8,517 nt of DNA from Candidatus Omnitrophica bacterium CG07_land_8_20_14_0_80_50_8 (GTDB lineage Bacteria; Omnitrophota; Gorgyraeia; 2-02-FULL-51-18): contig PEWW01000178.1 of NCBI GenBank assembly GCA_002779345.1, positions 1 to 8,517 on the forward strand. Direction: 5' to 3'. A program made the position numbers and the translations under genes. Numbering within the stretch: position 1 is the stretch's first letter; each line of letters starts with the position of its first letter. The notes beneath the pieces were generated by a model. The model did not search any database and had not been told where the DNA came from. It saw nothing but the letters and a program-made list of their open reading frames with translations. Shown here in pieces: positions 7,029-8,517 of this stretch.

Positions 7029-7846
7029 TAAAAAATGAACTGCTTGACGTCGCGCTTGAGGCGGCGAAACTTTCGGGAAAAGTTTTGATGGCCTCGTATG
7101 GCCGATTAAAAAATTCCCAGATCCGCACGAAATCTAAAAACGATTTTGTGACTGAGATCGATAAAAAATCTGAAAGACTTATTATAGCAACCATCAAAAA
7201 ACATTTTCCCGACCATGCCATTCAGGGCGAGGAATCGGGTGTCACCCACGGTAAGGGGACCTTGTGGATCATTGACCCTTTGGACGGGACTTCCAATTAT
7301 ATCCACAGTCTTCCGATCTTTTCGGTCTCCATCGGCATTAGGCAAAACCATCAGATGAAAGCGGCTGTCATCTACGACCCGATGCATCAAGAAACTTTCT
7401 GGGCAAAAAAAAATGAGGGCGCCTATTTAAATAACAAGCGAATCCATGTCACCCAAGTCAGCTTACTTTCAAACGCGTTGATGGCTACGGGCATCCCCTT
7501 CAGGGCGCGTGACCGGTTCGACGAGTACATGAGGTCATTTCATCAAATATCACTCGGCTGTGTTGGATTGCGCCGCTACGGATCGGCGGCTTTGGATCTG
7601 GCCTATGTTGCCTGCGGTCGGTTTGACGGTTTTTGGGAACTTGATTTGTCTCCATGGGATATTGCCGCCGGGTCTCTGATCGTGCAAGAAGCCGGTGGAA
7701 TCATCACAGACTTGTGGGGGAAGGAGAACTATATGAAAAACGGCGACACGCTCGCCTCCAACGGATTGATTCACCAAGCACTGCGCCGAATCACCTCGAA
7801 AATTTTTACCCCATCCCTGAAGGATAAACAATGCCGATTAAGTTAG
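7025..7846 (+). CDS. suhB: Inositol monophosphatase family protein (SuhB/IMPase-like)
   Basis: This 273-residue protein has all the metal-site motifs of the Li+-sensitive phosphatase family: G-E-E-S (68-71), W-I-I-D-P-L-D-G-T-S-N-Y (81-92) and S-P-W-D-I-A-A-G (209-216), plus the G-G-I-I-T-D segment (224-229). The expected reaction is Mg-dependent removal of phosphate from myo-inositol-1-phosphate or a related small phosphate; some family members act on fructose-1,6-bisphosphate or 3'-phosphoadenosine 5'-phosphate, so the exact substrate is open. The start is a TTG at 7025 whose last two bases belong to the TGA stop of the HAD gene. AAAGG lies 12 nt upstream, and no ATG occurs before the conserved N-terminal helix. 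The last 15 or so residues extend beyond the family core and overlap the start of the thioesterase gene by 16 nt. The suhB symbol is a family label, not a proven orthology. Confidence 0.93.
   Translation: MIKNELLDVALEAAKLSGKVLMASYGRLKNSQIRTKSKNDFVTEIDKKSERLIIATIKKHFPDHAIQGEESGVTHGKGTLWIIDPLDGTSNYIHSLPIFSVSIGIRQNHQMKAAVIYDPMHQETFWAKKNEGAYLNNKRIHVTQVSLLSNALMATGIPFRARDRFDEYMRSFHQISLGCVGLRRYGSAALDLAYVACGRFDGFWELDLSPWDIAAGSLIVQEAGGIITDLWGKENYMKNGDTLASNGLIHQALRRITSKIFTPSLKDKQCRLS
7819..7824 (+). promoter_or_regulatory. Ribosome binding site of the thioesterase gene
   Basis: GAAGGA lies 6 nt before the ATG at 7831 and within the last codons of the upstream phosphatase gene. It has the best spacing of any Shine-Dalgarno site in the overlapping part of the run. 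Confidence 0.65.
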
Positions 7847-8283
7847 AAGACGACCAGATGTGCTATGTTTGCGGTTCTAAGAACCCAGTCGGCCTTAAGC
7901 TTCGTTTCAAGCGTCCAGAAAAAGGGGTCTTGAGATCGACTGTTACGTTCTCTAAAGAGCACCAGGGCTACAAAAACATCGTACACGGAGGCATGATGGG
8001 GATGGTTTTAGATGAAATGATGGTCAATTTGGCCTGGAAAGAGGGCGTTCCCGCCGTGACCGCCGAATTGACTGTCAGGCTCAAAAAAGCCGCTAAAATA
8101 GGCGAAAAAGTGTTCTTGGAAGGCCGTTTGGAGCCGGGGGAGAGCCAGGCTAGGGTTCTCCGAGCCACCGCTACGGCTAAAAACGAAAGGGGAGAGGTCT
8201 TGGCCAGCGCCACGGCTTCCTGCATTATTATTCGGGGTAAATCGGATAATCCCACCACCCACTTCGTCTGCGTCGCAGACTGA
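7831..8283 (+). CDS. PaaI-type hotdog-fold thioesterase, with a C-terminal tail encoded by a palindromic element
   Basis: This 150-residue protein is of the single-hotdog PaaI/4HBT type. It starts with a C-Y-V-C-G motif (11-15) and N-P-x-G-L-K-L-R-F, typical of one branch of these thioesterases. It then has H-Q-G-Y-K-N-I-V-H-G-G (44-54), containing the active-site-region H-G-G, and an acidic pair D-E (61-62) at the start of the hotdog helix. The strands T-A-E-L-T-V-R-L and A-S-A-T-A-S-C-I-I-I complete the fold. The likely reaction is hydrolysis of an acyl-CoA; the substrate is unknown. The core ends near residue 136. Residues 140-150 are encoded by the left half of the palindromic element at 8249-8317, and the TGA stop lies inside its second hairpin, so the tail is probably not ancestral. 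The gene overlaps the IMPase gene by 16 nt and is the last of the tight run. Confidence 0.9.
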   Translation: MPIKLEDDQMCYVCGSKNPVGLKLRFKRPEKGVLRSTVTFSKEHQGYKNIVHGGMMGMVLDEMMVNLAWKEGVPAVTAELTVRLKKAAKIGEKVFLEGRLEPGESQARVLRATATAKNERGEVLASATASCIIIRGKSDNPTTHFVCVAD

Positions 8284-8317
8284 TTGCTTCGCAATCATAA
8301 GAAGTGGGTGGTGGGAT
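8249..8317. repeat. Palindromic element: 17-bp stem enclosing two perfect hairpins (three-way junction)
   Basis: The arms 8249-8265 (ATCCCACCACCCACTTC) and 8301-8317 are exact reverse complements. Between them lie a 6-bp hairpin with loop GTC (stem 8266-8271 with 8275-8280) and a 7-bp hairpin with loop TTC (stem 8281-8287 with 8291-8297). They abut each other and the outer stem, leaving only TAA (8298-8300) unpaired at the junction. In all, 60 of 69 nt are paired. Outside it, a single A-A mismatch is followed by pairs 8247-8319, 8246-8320 and 8244-8322, with a G-U at 8245-8321 in RNA. There is no T-run after either side, so it is not a typical intrinsic terminator, although it could still slow or stop transcription. 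It looks like a REP-like or MITE-like interspersed palindrome. Whether other copies exist cannot be seen from this window. Confidence 0.88.
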
Positions 8318-8357
8318 AATTCTTGAAGAACCGTCGAGACGGAGTTAAACTGTTCGT

Positions 8358-8517
8358 ATGCCATACATTAGCCTCAGAGTCGCGGGAAAGTTAACGCGTG
8401 ACCAAAAAACGGCCATCGCCAAGGAATTTGCGGAAACTTTGCAAAAAATAGCCGGAAAACCCAAGGATTCCACCTACCTGGTATTTGACGAAGTAGACAG
8501 AGAAAATTGGGCCAAGG
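8358..8517 (+). CDS. 4-oxalocrotonate tautomerase family protein (3' end outside window)
   Basis: Fifty-three codons are visible before the window ends. The product starts Met-Pro-Tyr-Ile, which gives the N-terminal Pro that is the catalytic base of the tautomerase superfamily once Met is removed. It continues with V-A-G-K-L-T-R-D-Q-K, a helix, then G-K-P-K-D-S-T-Y-L-V-F-D-E-V and E-N-W. This matches the small (about 60-70 residue) 4-OT subfamily almost to its end; Trp50 (counting from Pro1) sits where 4-OT has an active-site Phe. Such enzymes interconvert enol and keto forms of small acids, but the substrate of this one is unknown. GGAG at 8341-8344 is 13 nt from the ATG, a long spacing. The gene follows the palindromic element by 40 nt and may have its own promoter: TTGAAG at 8323 and TAAACT at 8346 are 17 nt apart, but each matches consensus in only four of six positions. 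Confidence 0.85.
   Translation, partial: MPYISLRVAGKLTRDQKTAIAKEFAETLQKIAGKPKDSTYLVFDEVDRENWAK

Noticed and set aside
8249..8265. Left arm of the palindrome looks a little like a tRNA 3' end (TCCCACCACCCAC), hinting at a tRNA-derived attachment site
   Set aside because: There is no GTTCRA T-loop before it and no cloverleaf can be drawn upstream. The arm is instead fully explained by pairing with 8301-8317.
8249..8317. Integron attC site, because of the long folded palindrome near a gene end
   Set aside because: The conserved GTTRRRY / RYYYAAC core sites are absent and the stem is perfect, without the extrahelical bases typical of attC.
8249..8322. Rho-independent terminator of the operon
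   Set aside because: The stem is strong but neither side is followed by a run of T, and the internal two-hairpin structure is unlike a simple terminator. A terminating effect is possible but not shown.
8323..8351. Promoter for the tautomerase gene (TTGAAG, 17 nt, TAAACT)
   Set aside because: Spacing is ideal but both boxes match only four of six positions. The start site would fall at the ATG itself, giving a leaderless mRNA. Too weak to list as a feature.
8008..8364. Antisense open frames opposite the thioesterase and elsewhere on the minus strand
   Set aside because: They have no ribosome binding sites or recognisable domains, and they lie opposite well-supported genes.

Overview
The window is a compact stretch of a bacterial chromosome, about half G+C, with every gene on the + strand. 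It holds ten genes: eight complete, one cut by the left edge and one cut by the right edge. The longest gene-free stretch is 74 nt (8284-8357), and it is mostly filled by a palindromic element. The small secreted protein at 1155-1532 resembles the TIGR04073 'exosortase system-associated' family. I associate that family with Omnitrophota and PVC-type genomes (Verrucomicrobia, Lentisphaerae). An uncultured Omnitrophota-like bacterium is therefore my best guess, but this is inference from one marker and general style. I see no rRNA, tRNA, CRISPR array or transposase gene.

Left part (1-1115). The 3' end of a ParA/Soj-type ATPase gene continues in frame into a CBM48/AMPK-type glycogen-binding domain, an uncommon fusion. 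Forty-five nt later comes a bifunctional-nuclease (BFN/DUF151) family protein with a strongly acidic tail.

Central run (1155-8283). Seven genes are packed so tightly that they are probably one transcription unit. In order they are: the TIGR04073-like secreted protein, a soluble sensor with an all-helical N-terminal domain and two GAF domains but no output domain, a UvrD/Rep-type superfamily 1 DNA helicase, a TetA-like MFS transporter, a HAD-family phosphatase, an inositol monophosphatase (SuhB-like), and a PaaI-type hotdog thioesterase. The first two gaps are about 10-12 nt. The next four junctions are overlaps of 8, 17, 4 and 16 nt, and two of these use TTG starts, which suggests translational coupling. 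The products do not form one obvious pathway. The run looks like a housekeeping or mixed operon with a DNA-repair helicase, an exporter and metabolite-processing enzymes.

Right part (8244-8517). The end of the thioesterase gene runs into a 69-nt element that folds almost completely: a perfect 17-bp outer stem encloses two abutting perfect hairpins (a three-way junction or cruciform). It supplies the last 11 codons and the stop codon of the thioesterase. A 4-oxalocrotonate tautomerase-family gene follows and is cut by the window end. The palindromic element and the ParA-CBM48 fusion are the two most noteworthy items. I do not see a clearly new multi-gene system.
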